Positions 1 through 7,179 of a stretch of DNA of 18,452 bases are shown piece after piece. The translations under genes were made by a program, and so were the position numbers. Position 1 is the stretch's first letter. Each line of letters begins with the position of its first letter. The stretch is taken from the NCBI GenBank assembly GCA_046704825.1, contig JBJKRE010000198.1, positions 1-18,452 of the forward strand, given 5' to 3'. Source of the DNA: CAVRTJ01 sp046704825. Lineage in GTDB: Bacteria; Acidobacteriota; UBA4820; DSQY01. The notes under the pieces are model-generated. The model was not told where the DNA came from. It saw nothing but the letters and a program-made list of their open reading frames with translations, and did not search any database.

Positions 1-2078
1 TGTTCGGGCTGCACCATCCGAACGGCGCCGTGCAGAAGCTGTCGATTCCGCATCCCGGTTTCGATTCGGTGGTGACGAGCAGCCCCAGTTCGATCACCGT
101 GCCTTCAAATTTTGCGGTATCGGGCGGCAGCTCCGGCTCGGGCCTGTTCGACGCGGCCGGGCGGATCACCGGCGTACTCTCGGCCGGCAATCCTTGTGGT
201 CACTATGGATATACGTCTCCACTCAGCTATTTCCCTACGGCGAGCATCCTGACGGACATCGCTCCCGCGCCGCCGCCGCCGGTCACGCGGGACGTGATGA
301 TCGTGTTCGACCGTTCGGGCAGCATGTCGCTGAACGGCGAAAGCGGGCGGCCCAAGATCGAAGAGGCGCGCGATGCGGCGGCGCTGTTCGTCCAGCTCGT
401 GCGCGTCGGCACAGGGAACAGGGTCGGCATGGTGTCGTTCAGCACCACCGCGAGTGCCCCGGTCGATTTTCCTATCACGCCGGTCACCGCCGCCAGCCAG
501 GCCGGGCTGGTAGGGCCGGCGCCGTATATCGGCGGCGTCGTCGGCGGCCTCGCGCCGGGAGGTTCTACGACCATCGGGGGCGGGATCGAGGCCGCCAGGC
601 TGCAGTTTCCCGTGCCCGGCACGAATCCTCGCAACCTTCTGGTGTTGACCGATGGGCTGCAGAACACGCCGCCGATGATCGACGCCGTAGAAGGGACGCT
701 CGGCGACATCGGCGTCAACGTGATCGGATACGGCACACCCGCCAATCTTAACGGCGGTCTGCTCGGCACGCTGGCGACGAATCATGGGGGGCACTACGTT
801 CATGGCGCCACCAGCCTTCAGCTCGAGAAGTTCTTTGCCCAGGCGTTCGGAAACATCTTCGAGGCCGGGCTGCTCATGGACCCGGAGTTCGACCTGCCTG
901 CAAACCAGAATGCAAAACCGATCCCGTTCGAGATATGCGGTGAAGAGCAAGTCACGATCGTGCTCGGCTGGGACAACCCCGGCGCGTATCTCCAGATGAA
1001 GGTAAGAACTCCGCTCGGAAGCACGGTCACCGGTACGACCGCGGGCGTAGAGCAACAGATCGGCAATACCTGGACATTCATGCGCATCCCCCTCCCCCAG
1101 GGCAGCGAGCGCGACGGTACCTGGCAGGTGGACGTGCTCCGGCCGACGGGCGGGGGTGAGTTCCCTCCGCCCGCGCCGGCCCTGCGCTTTTTCGTCAATG
1201 TGGTGGCGAGCGGAGGGGCGGTCCTCCGGCGCAAGCCCGACCGTAATGTGTATTACACGGGCGATACGTACAATCCTCGTGTCCAGCTTCAAAATCTCAA
1301 GGGCGGACCGGCGCCGAATTCGGCGGTCCAGGTGATCGTGACACGGCCCGATGCGAGCCTGGGCAGCATTCTGTCCAAGGCCGGGCTTGGCGCGCCCGTT
1401 TCGATCGGCGGCGATACCATCCCGGCCCGGCAGGCGACCCTCGGCAAGCTGGAATCCGACCAGGGCAGGCCGCTGATCGGTTCGTCCGTCGTGACGCTCG
1501 CACTTGACGACAGCCCGGCCAACAACGACGGGGCCTTTATCGCGGCCGGCAATTTCGGGCTCGTCCGGACGGACCTGTTGACGGTGGACGGCGACTACAA
1601 ATTCAGGGCGAAAGCTACCTATGGCAAGGGATGTACGGCAACGCGCGAGCATATCTGGGGCCTGCACGTCGAGGTCGGAATCGATCCGGATCATACGGAC
1701 GTCCGTGTAGACCAGTACGGCACCGGGCCGGGAGGCGAACACCTTGGAGCGATTACCATCACGCCGGGAGACGAGTACGGCAACAAGACCGGCCCCGGAC
1801 GGGCGGACGGCTTCTCGGTCAGCGGTGCATCGGGGACGACCATTACCGGTCCTGTCGTGGACAACGGCGACGGCACCTACACGATTCCCGTGTCCTGGGG
1901 GGACGGTTCGGAGCCGGGCGTTGTCGTGGGCCAGCCCGGACGTCCGCCGGTCGTCGTGACCCCGCCGTCGACGGACGGCCACGATCACAAGAAGAAGGGG
2001 TGCTGGTGGGGAATCCTGCTCCCCATTCTCATCGGCCTGCTGATCGGCCTGATTATCGGCTATCTGATCGGGCATTGA
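1..2078 (+). CDS. Trypsin-like protease / vWA / Ig-like surface protein with C-terminal anchor (5' partial)
   Basis: The reading frame is already open at base 3 (FGLHHPNGAVQKLS), so the N-terminus lies outside the window; the GTG at 30 is not a believable start. Numbered from that GTG: residues 1-75 resemble the end of a lysyl-endopeptidase-type serine protease, with GGSSGSGLF at 32-40 carrying the likely nucleophile Ser35. After a proline linker, 88-270 is a von Willebrand A domain with MIDAS DRSGS (94-98), Thr180/181 and Asp208 in LVLTDG. Residues 545-640 resemble a filamin/Ig-like repeat (DEYGNKTGPGRADG, DNGDGTYT). The tail is KKKGCWW followed by a hydrophobic run with Gly at every fourth position (GLLIGLIIGYLIG), a glycine-zipper membrane segment ending at the C-terminus. 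His and Asp of the protease triad would lie upstream, so activity cannot be judged. Likely exported and membrane-anchored; substrate unknown. Confidence 0.85.
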   Translation, partial: FGLHHPNGAVQKLSIPHPGFDSVVTSSPSSITVPSNFAVSGGSSGSGLFDAAGRITGVLSAGNPCGHYGYTSPLSYFPTASILTDIAPAPPPPVTRDVMIVFDRSGSMSLNGESGRPKIEEARDAAALFVQLVRVGTGNRVGMVSFSTTASAPVDFPITPVTAASQAGLVGPAPYIGGVVGGLAPGGSTTIGGGIEAARLQFPVPGTNPRNLLVLTDGLQNTPPMIDAVEGTLGDIGVNVIGYGTPANLNGGLLGTLATNHGGHYVHGATSLQLEKFFAQAFGNIFEAGLLMDPEFDLPANQNAKPIPFEICGEEQVTIVLGWDNPGAYLQMKVRTPLGSTVTGTTAGVEQQIGNTWTFMRIPLPQGSERDGTWQVDVLRPTGGGEFPPPAPALRFFVNVVASGGAVLRRKPDRNVYYTGDTYNPRVQLQNLKGGPAPNSAVQVIVTRPDASLGSILSKAGLGAPVSIGGDTIPARQATLGKLESDQGRPLIGSSVVTLALDDSPANNDGAFIAAGNFGLVRTDLLTVDGDYKFRAKATYGKGCTATREHIWGLHVEVGIDPDHTDVRVDQYGTGPGGEHLGAITITPGDEYGNKTGPGRADGFSVSGASGTTITGPVVDNGDGTYTIPVSWGDGSEPGVVVGQPGRPPVVVTPPSTDGHDHKKKGCWWGILLPILIGLLIGLIIGYLIGH

Positions 2079-2190
2079 CGGGGCTGCCGCTTGACAGGCG
2101 GCGAGAGAGGTCTCAGCGCGTTCCGGGCAGCATGGACAAAGGCGGCGCCTTCAGCGACGCAGCCGTGTACTGCTTGAACGGGACCGAGTC

Positions 2191-2248
2191 CGGGGAGGAG
2201 GCGGGCGATCACCCGGCCGCTTTGCGAAGGCCCGCCCGCGCCTCCCCG
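2191..2248. terminator. Imperfect GC-rich inverted repeat between convergent genes
   Basis: Left arm 2191-2206 (CGGGGAGGAGGCGGGC) pairs with right arm 2230-2248 in two blocks, CGGGGAGG/CCTCCCCG and GGCGGGC/GCCCGCC, separated by a small bulge; the loop is about 23 nt. It lies in the 197-nt gap between two convergent stop codons, which suits a shared bidirectional terminator. Only a TTT follows on the plus strand, so it is not a textbook intrinsic terminator. Confidence 0.4.
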
Positions 2249-2275
2249 TTTCCACGGTTGGATATCCGGCTCTCG

Positions 2276-4381
2276 TCACCAGATTGTGCAGGGACGGCGG
2301 TGGTCCATGGGCCCGTGACCGCAGCCCCACGCCCTGGCGAAGGCCGGCATGTCGGCGAGCGTTCCGTCCACGCGGTAGCGGGGAGGCGGGTGTGGATCCG
2401 ACAGGGCGAGCATGCGGGCAAGACCCGGTCTGATGTGTGCGGCCCAGATCCTCGCGAAGGCCAGGAAGAAGCGCTGTTCCGCCGTGAAGCCGTCGACGTC
2501 GGGCGGGCGGGGCCCTCTCTGCAGGGTCTTTTCGAAGGCTCTGTAGGCGAGGGTGAGACCGCCGAGGTCCGCGACGCTTTCGTTTGCGACGGTTGACCCG
2601 TTCACGTGCAAACCGCCTTCTATCTTGTACTTCGAGAATTGACGCACGATGCGTCTGACTTGTTTTTCGAAGGCCTTCCTGTCCCTCTTCGTCCACCAGT
2701 TCTTCAGATCGCCCTTGCCGTCGAAGTGGCTTCCCGTCGGGTCGAATCCGTGCGTGATCTCATGCCCCATGGCGGCGCCTATGGCGCCATAGTTGGAGGC
2801 CGCGTCGGCCTTTGGATCGAAGAAGGGGGGTTGCAGAATGGCCGCGGGAAAGAAGATCGCATTCATGGATGGAATGTACCGCGCGTTGACGGTTTGGGGC
2901 GTATCGGTCCATCGGCTTCTGTCGGCGGGCTTTCCGATTCTGTTCAACTCTCGCTGCAGTTGAAAGGCCCTCGCACGCAGTACGTTCAAAACATACGGCC
3001 CGCGATCGATCTTCAGTCCCGCGTAATCGGGCCAGATCTCGGGGTACCCGACCTTCTCGACCATCATGTCGAGCTTCGTCAGGGCCGCCTTTCGGGTGGA
3101 GGCGCTCATCCAGTCCAGGGTCTTCAGATCCTCCCGCAGGGCCTCTCTTACGTTGTGGAGGATGGCTTCGGCCTGTGCCTTGGCCTCAGGCCGGAAGTAT
3201 TTCGTGACGTAGAGCCTGCCCAGCGGAAAGCCCAGTGCCTCGTTCTCGGCAGTTACGACCTGCCGCCAGAGGGGCGGCAGCGTGCTCGTCCCAATGACCT
3301 TTTCAAATCGAAAGGTGAGGCTCTCTTTGACGAAGGGGGTGCTCAAAAAAGGCGAAAGCGACGAAACGAGCCGCCAGCGCAGGTAGGTTTTCCAGCCGGT
3401 CACGGGGACCCTCGCCAGCTCCTTGTCCAACGCCTTGAAGAACTCGGGATTCGAGACATTGGCACTCTTTATATCCGGGTGGTTCAAGGCCTTGAAATAG
3501 GCTCCCCAGTCGAAATGCGGCGTGAGGGCGCCCATCTGGCGCCTGTCCATGACGTGGTAGAAGGCTTCGATTTTCGGGGCAAAGACGACGGTCGACCTGG
3601 CGAGTCTCGTTTCGAGGGCGACGACGGTATCGCTCTCGACTTTCGCCTGTACGACGGGGTCACCCATCAATTCGAACATCTTCCGGATGTGGGTCCGGTA
3701 CATCTGCATGACCTCTTTCGAAGCCTTGTCGTGAGAGAGATAGTACTTAGGGCTGGGCAGGCCCAACCCCCCCTGGGCCAACTGGCAGATCACCTTGTCG
3801 CTGTCCTTGAGGTCCGAGCCTGAGGTGACCTGAAATACCGCGTCTACGCCTGTGATCTGCAAATGGGCGATCTCAGCCTGTAACTCCTTCAGGTTCTTAA
3901 TCGCGTCGATCCGGGCGAGTTCGGGTGCAAGGGGGGTTAGCCCCTCGGCATCCCGCGCCTTCATGTCCATCCCGGTTGCGTAAAAATCGCCGAGTTTTCG
4001 GACCTCGCTCTCTCTCGGCGCATCTTTGTCCGCCTTCGCCTGTTCAAGAATCTTCCTCAGCTCCAGGCCGGTCTTCTTTCTAAGCTGTACGAAAGAATCC
4101 CACATGGGCTCGTCCGGAGGGATGGGGTGGCCGGCCAGCCAGCCGCCGTCTGCAAACCGGTAGAAGTCCTTGCAGGGGCTCACGCTCCTGTCAAGGTCTT
4201 TCACATTGACGCCGTGTCCTTCCCCCGCCGGGGGCCGAACGGTGGCAGCCCGTTTCGCCGGTTGCGGCTCGCGAGGCCCCCGGCCGGCCGGGTAACCCGG
4301 AAGCGCAGGCAGCAGAAGGGCCAGACCGACGGCCACGGCCGCGACGCGCGCTCTTGAAGGTGGATTCACGATGCCCCCCAT
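2276..4381 (-). CDS. Exported M13-family zinc metallopeptidase (neprilysin/PepO-like)
   Basis: The 701-residue protein has the full length and layout of M13 endopeptidases, which cleave oligopeptides outside the cytoplasm. A signal peptide occupies about residues 1-33 (RARVAAVAVGLALLLPALPG). The N-terminal M13 mark SPCKDFYRFADGGWL is at 68-82. The substrate-contacting strand VNARYIPSMNAIFFPAAILQPPFF (498-521) precedes the zinc site HEITH (540-544), with the third ligand Glu601 and partner Asp605 in NESVADLGG. RYRVDGTLADMPAF (668-681) and the terminal C..IW close the protein as in the family. The ATG at 4381 has a weak ribosome site; a GTG at 4369, five codons in, has a G-run just upstream and is a plausible alternative. 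Stands alone, convergent with the vWA gene. The preferred peptide substrate cannot be read from sequence. Confidence 0.95.
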   Translation of the reverse strand: MGGIVNPPSRARVAAVAVGLALLLPALPGYPAGRGPREPQPAKRAATVRPPAGEGHGVNVKDLDRSVSPCKDFYRFADGGWLAGHPIPPDEPMWDSFVQLRKKTGLELRKILEQAKADKDAPRESEVRKLGDFYATGMDMKARDAEGLTPLAPELARIDAIKNLKELQAEIAHLQITGVDAVFQVTSGSDLKDSDKVICQLAQGGLGLPSPKYYLSHDKASKEVMQMYRTHIRKMFELMGDPVVQAKVESDTVVALETRLARSTVVFAPKIEAFYHVMDRRQMGALTPHFDWGAYFKALNHPDIKSANVSNPEFFKALDKELARVPVTGWKTYLRWRLVSSLSPFLSTPFVKESLTFRFEKVIGTSTLPPLWRQVVTAENEALGFPLGRLYVTKYFRPEAKAQAEAILHNVREALREDLKTLDWMSASTRKAALTKLDMMVEKVGYPEIWPDYAGLKIDRGPYVLNVLRARAFQLQRELNRIGKPADRSRWTDTPQTVNARYIPSMNAIFFPAAILQPPFFDPKADAASNYGAIGAAMGHEITHGFDPTGSHFDGKGDLKNWWTKRDRKAFEKQVRRIVRQFSKYKIEGGLHVNGSTVANESVADLGGLTLAYRAFEKTLQRGPRPPDVDGFTAEQRFFLAFARIWAAHIRPGLARMLALSDPHPPPRYRVDGTLADMPAFARAWGCGHGPMDHRRPCTIW

Positions 4382-4419
4382 TTCTTGTCGGTCTTTCCAA
4401 TCGTTCAGGACAACGCAAT

Positions 4420-4447
4420 TCTATAATGGCGCCACTGCGAGGCACAA
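4420..4447 (-). promoter_or_regulatory. Candidate sigma70-type promoter for the M13 peptidase gene
   Basis: On the minus strand TTGTGC (4447-4442) and TATAGA (4425-4420) are separated by 16 bp. Transcription would begin near 4413, leaving a leader of about 30 nt before the ATG at 4381. The match is moderate and rests on pattern alone. Confidence 0.4.
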
Positions 4448-4569
4448 CACGATTCCTTGCTTTCGCGGTCGGCGGGTGAAGGGCAAATGGTGGAATTGGG
4501 GGCGGACCCTTGTTGGAACCGGTGGCCGGCTGCGGAACGCCGGCGTCGAATGGCGAAGGCAAGATGGAA

Positions 4570-4659
4570 GGCGGCGGAGAGGCGAAAGACTGCTTTGCAC
4601 GAGCCCTCCGACGGAGCCCTCGCAATCACTGCCGCATGTCGGGAATTCGGGAGCAGGGG
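4570..4659. repeat. Interspersed repeat, copy A
   Basis: Runs parallel to 6891-6988. The core 4584-4630 and 6905-6951 match at 36 of 47 positions without gaps, including GAAAGA, TGCTT, GACGGAG and CCTCGCAAT. Similarity continues on both sides (GGCGGCG upstream; a CGGGAATTCGGGAG-type segment downstream). The TGCTT...CCTCGCAAT form resembles dispersed intergenic elements seen in many bacterial genomes, from general knowledge. Confidence 0.7.
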
Positions 4660-4710
4660 ATCGGGTGAGTCCGAAGTCTGCAGGCGTTCGAATGGCCGGC
4701 GCCGCGTCGT

Positions 4711-4971
4711 TCAGTTCCGCCTCGTGCCCTTCTGATTCGCCATTCCCTGCATGCACGGCGGACGCCCTCGATGGAATGCTTCTTCGAGCTCCGCCGGGCT
4801 GAAAATGTAGCTGTTCTTTCCACTCACAACAATGGTGCCGTCGCGCATGGCGCCGATCGCCAGCGGGAGGCAATGGGGGCATATCCATGCTATGCAGCTT
4901 GATATCGCCGGTCTATGTCTTTGTTCTGGGGTGCGGATGGCGATCCCCCCTGCCACTTTATGGAGGCCCAT
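4711..4971 (-). CDS. Possible small hypothetical protein or gene remnant
   Basis: An 86-residue frame starts at ATG 4971 with GGGGA about nine bases upstream. I do not recognise a family. Residues 26-67 look most protein-like: CIAWICPHC contains a CxxC pair (Cys31, Cys34), followed by a regular stretch DGTIVVSGKNSYIFSPAELEEAF whose codons have the high third-position GC of the neighbours. The two ends look random, so it may be a decayed fragment of a larger gene. It is divergent from the gene at 5119 and codirectional with the M13 peptidase. Confidence 0.35.
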   Translation of the reverse strand: MGLHKVAGGIAIRTPEQRHRPAISSCIAWICPHCLPLAIGAMRDGTIVVSGKNSYIFSPAELEEAFHRGRPPCMQGMANQKGTRRN

Positions 4972-5118
4972 CCAGAACCGTCCCCGATCTTTGCTTTTGC
5001 CTTTCGTCCTTTGCCCTTGGGAGACAGTTTCACCGCGGAATAACCTTATACAAATGGAGCTTATAGAACCTGGAAGGGTTAGAATAAGGTCGCGGGTCAG
5101 GCGTTCCGGGAGAGATGT

Positions 5119-5697
5119 ATGCCCTCCGGTTTCGGTGCTGCGCTCCGGGTGACTTGGATCACCGTTCTGGCTTACTGGCTGTGGAGCGCCCGCCGCCTCA
5201 AGGCGGTGGAACGGATGGAATCGCTGCTGAAGCGTTTCTTCGCCTATTGGCTTCCCATCATCGTCGCGGGGCTGCTGCTCGGTCCCGGGGAATGGTTCGG
5301 GCACACGCTCCTGCGGCGGAACTTCGTGCCGCACACGTCGCTCGTCTACTCCATCGGTATAACGCTGTGCGTGTCGGGAGCCATCCTGGCCATCTGGTCA
5401 CGCCATTTGTTGGGGCGGAACTGGAGTCTCGCCGTTCAGATCAAAGAGGATCACCAGTTGGTCCGGTCAGGCCCGTACCAATATGTGCGACATCCAATTT
5501 ACACTGCGCTTCTGCTGTTGTTCACGGGCAACGCGATCATGGTGGGAGACTGGCGAGGCGTTCTGGCCGTCGTCATAGTTTTCGTCTCGCTGTGGTGGAA
5601 GCTGAAGATTGAAGAGAGGTGGCTCACCCAACGTTTCGGCCAGGCGTATAGCGAATACAGGATGCACACGAAAGCACTGGTCCCACTGGTTCTGTAG
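5119..5697 (+). CDS. Isoprenylcysteine carboxyl methyltransferase-like integral membrane protein
   Basis: The 192-residue protein has hydrophobic segments near 9-23, 40-58, 76-94 and 126-158. The diagnostic signature of the ICMT/PEMT membrane methyltransferase superfamily is at 114-140: LVRSGPYQYVRHPIYTALLL, followed by TGNAI. EERWLTQRFGQAYSEYRMHT at 165-184 is the usual cytoplasmic C-terminal motif. Family members transfer a methyl group from S-adenosylmethionine to small or lipid-like substrates at the membrane; bacteria lack prenylated CaaX proteins, so the substrate here is unknown. The ATG at 5119 follows GGGAGAG by four bases, a slightly short spacing. The next gene is 90 nt downstream with two hairpins between, so cotranscription is uncertain. 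Confidence 0.88.
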   Translation: MPSGFGAALRVTWITVLAYWLWSARRLKAVERMESLLKRFFAYWLPIIVAGLLLGPGEWFGHTLLRRNFVPHTSLVYSIGITLCVSGAILAIWSRHLLGRNWSLAVQIKEDHQLVRSGPYQYVRHPIYTALLLLFTGNAIMVGDWRGVLAVVIVFVSLWWKLKIEERWLTQRFGQAYSEYRMHTKALVPLVL

Positions 5698-5726
5698 GAG
5701 CGTGGCAAGGTATCGGCTCACCAACG

Positions 5727-5771
5727 GGCTTCGAAGAAGCCTGCTAAAATCCGTACGCAGGACGGATTTTA
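5727..5771 (+). promoter_or_regulatory. Two consecutive hairpins upstream of the MBL-fold gene
   Basis: Hairpin 1 is GGCTTC-GAA-GAAGCC (5727-5741), perfect. Hairpin 2 is a perfect 10-bp inverted repeat TAAAATCCGT (5745-5754) / ACGGATTTTA (5762-5771) with a 7-nt loop, ending one base before the AAGGAG (5773-5778) ribosome site of the next gene. A weaker alternative pairing CCTGC (5740-5744) / GCAGG (5757-5761) would compete with both. They could terminate the upstream transcript, with TTTTA closing the second stem, or modulate translation of the downstream gene. Confidence 0.5.
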
Positions 5772-5787
5772 AAAGGAGCGAGGAGAG

Positions 5788-6789
5788 ATGTTGAAAAATA
5801 GAGGGTCTTTTGCACTACTGGCGGCGGTGTCGCTGGGATTGGGGCTGGGCTGCCTGGGGGCATCGCCGCAGGCGCAGGCGGCGAAGGTCGCCGCGAAGCA
5901 GCAGTCCGCCCCGGCACAGATGAAGGCGCAGGCGCCGGGCTACTACCGGATGATGCTCGGGGACTACGAGATCACCGCGGTGAACGACGGCGGGTTCAAG
6001 GGCGACATGGCCAAGATCATGAGCAATCCGGAACTGGTGCACGAGATCCTGGCCAGCGACCACGAGAGCCTGCCCATGTGGACCTCCGTCAACACGTTCC
6101 TCATCAATACGGGCAAGCGTCTCGTCCTGGTCGACACGGGCACGGGCGACCGGTCGAAGGGCGCCACCACGGGCCACATGCTTTCGAACCTGGAGGCGGC
6201 GGGCTACCGCCCGGAGCAGGTCGACGCCGTCCTGCTCACCCACATGCACGGCGACCACGACGGGGGCCTCACGGTCGACGGCCGCCGCGTCTTTCCCAAC
6301 GCCACGGTCTACGTGGCCAAGCGTGAACTGACGTACTGGCTCAACCCCACGGGCGGAAAGTACACGGCCGATCAGAGAAAGAAAATCGACGAACAGCAGC
6401 ACGCGAGGATGGACCCGTACCTCAAGGCGGACAAGGTGAAGACCTTCGAGGGCGCGACCCAGCTCTTTCCCGGCATCCGCGCGGTTCCCGCCCCCGGCCA
6501 CACGCCGGGTCACACCGCGTACATGGTGGAGAGCCGGGGCCAGCGCCTGCTCATCTGGGGCGACATCGTCCATTGCGCCGAAGCCCAGTTCCCTCACCCC
6601 GAGATCACCATCCAGTACGACTCCGATCCCGCACAGGCCGCCAGGACCCGACTGAAGCTGATGGCGGAGGCGGCGAAAGAGGGCTTCCTGGTGGCCGGCG
6701 CCCACATCTCCTTCCCCGGCCTGGGGCACGTCCGCGCCGCAAAGCAGGGCTATCGCTGGATCCCCGCGCCGTATAGGGCGGTACCCTGA
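5788..6789 (+). CDS. Exported metallo-beta-lactamase-fold hydrolase
   Basis: The 333-residue protein begins with a signal peptide (SFALLAAVSLGLGLGCLGAS), likely cut after AQA near residue 31; Cys22 gives only a poor lipobox. The MBL dinuclear metal site is complete: THMHGDHDGG with His152, His154, Asp156 and His157; His238 in APGHTPGH; Asp259 in WGDIVH; His306 in GAHISFPGLGHV. Extended loops (MLGDYEITAVNDGGF, PMWTSVNTFLI, QYDSDPAQAARTR) match the periplasmic MBL group that includes lactonase-like enzymes such as AidC, but the substrate cannot be assigned. Translation signals are strong: AAGGAG nine bases and a second AGGAG two bases before the ATG. An 8-bp repeat array begins four bases after the stop codon. 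Confidence 0.9.
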   Translation: MLKNRGSFALLAAVSLGLGLGCLGASPQAQAAKVAAKQQSAPAQMKAQAPGYYRMMLGDYEITAVNDGGFKGDMAKIMSNPELVHEILASDHESLPMWTSVNTFLINTGKRLVLVDTGTGDRSKGATTGHMLSNLEAAGYRPEQVDAVLLTHMHGDHDGGLTVDGRRVFPNATVYVAKRELTYWLNPTGGKYTADQRKKIDEQQHARMDPYLKADKVKTFEGATQLFPGIRAVPAPGHTPGHTAYMVESRGQRLLIWGDIVHCAEAQFPHPEITIQYDSDPAQAARTRLKLMAEAAKEGFLVAGAHISFPGLGHVRAAKQGYRWIPAPYRAVP

Positions 6790-6793
6790 AGAA

Positions 6794-6845
6794 AGTGATC
6801 AAGTGACCAAGTGATCGAGCGACCGAGTGATCAAGTGATCGAGTC
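6794..6845 (+). repeat. 8-bp tandem repeat, consensus AGTGATCR, six copies
   Basis: Six direct units follow each other: AGTGATCA, AGTGACCA, AGTGATCG, AGCGACCG, AGTGATCA, AGTGATCG, then a partial AGTC. The core TGATCA is itself palindromic. The array begins four bases after the stop codon of the MBL-fold gene. The same unit recurs at 8897-8967. Confidence 0.9.
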
Positions 6846-6890
6846 TGGGGGAGACCTTCGAAGAAAGACGGCGGACCGCAGACCGCGAAC

Positions 6891-6988
6891 GGCGGCGAGA
6901 TTGGGAAAGATTGCTTCGTCGATGCCCTTTGACGGAGGCCTCGCAATGACTTCGACAAACCGTGAGTCCGGGATTCCGGGAGTAGGTG
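6891..6988. repeat. Interspersed repeat, copy B
   Basis: Second copy of the element at 4570-4659, same orientation. This copy has the more typical form GATTGCTTCG ... CCTCGCAATGAC. Its downstream part contains CGGGATTCCGGG, a short palindrome. Confidence 0.7.
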
Positions 6989-7110
6989 AGTAGGACGTTG
7001 GCGGCCCTTCGAAGATCGTGCGCCTGTCGGCGCGGGGAAGGGGTTAGGGAGTGAAAAAGTTAAGGGTAACGTTGGGGAACGCCTTCGAAGGTCGGGCCCC
7101 GACCGTTCTT

Positions 7111-7142
7111 AAATCCCGAATCCAAAATCGCAAATCCCAAAA
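7111..7142. repeat. AAATCCC-type degenerate array, left copy
   Basis: Irregular 7-8 bp units (AAATCCC, GAATCC, AAAATCGC, AAATCCC) followed by a pyrimidine-rich run, directly 3' of a minus-strand gene. The same arrangement precedes the cupin stop codon at 9061-9093. In transcript sense the units read GGGATTT. Confidence 0.75.
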
Positions 7143-7179
7143 CTGTTTTTCCTCCCGTCCTCCCATACTCCCTGTTCAA

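Larger units (their letters stand above)
4382..5118. other. Gene-poor stretch with repeat and possible small gene
   Basis: This 737-nt stretch between divergent genes holds the M13 promoter candidate, one copy of a repeat also found at 6891-6988, and one possible 86-residue minus-strand frame. Other open frames lack convincing ribosome sites or recognisable motifs. The last 150 nt are AT-richer than the rest (TTATACAAAT, TTAGAATAAG) and probably contain the promoter of the gene starting at 5119, but I see no clear -35/-10 pair. Confidence 0.5.
6790..7179. other. Left composite intergenic block next to the MNT/HEPN/GNAT operon
   Basis: This 390-nt gene-free stretch is a mosaic of short repeats. 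In order: an 8-bp tandem array (6794-6845), a GACGGCGGACCGCAGACC segment (about 6866-6884), repeat copy B (6891-6988), GTGCGCCTGTCGGCGCGG (7018-7035), palindromes CCTTCGAAGG (7082-7091) and GGTCGGG-C-CCCGACC (7090-7104), an AAATCCC array (7111-7142), and a pyrimidine tract up to the GNAT stop codon. No credible coding frame was seen. Counterparts of most of these occur at 8881-9123. Confidence 0.7.

Noticed and set aside
105..2075. Long minus-strand open frame opposite the vWA gene
   Set aside because: Low-complexity Arg/His/Asp-rich translation without any domain, typical of the antisense of a high-GC gene; the plus-strand frame has clear protease and vWA motifs.
2606..3823. Plus-strand 405-residue frame inside the M13 gene
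   Set aside because: Translation has no recognisable motif and lies antisense to the fully conserved M13 catalytic region.
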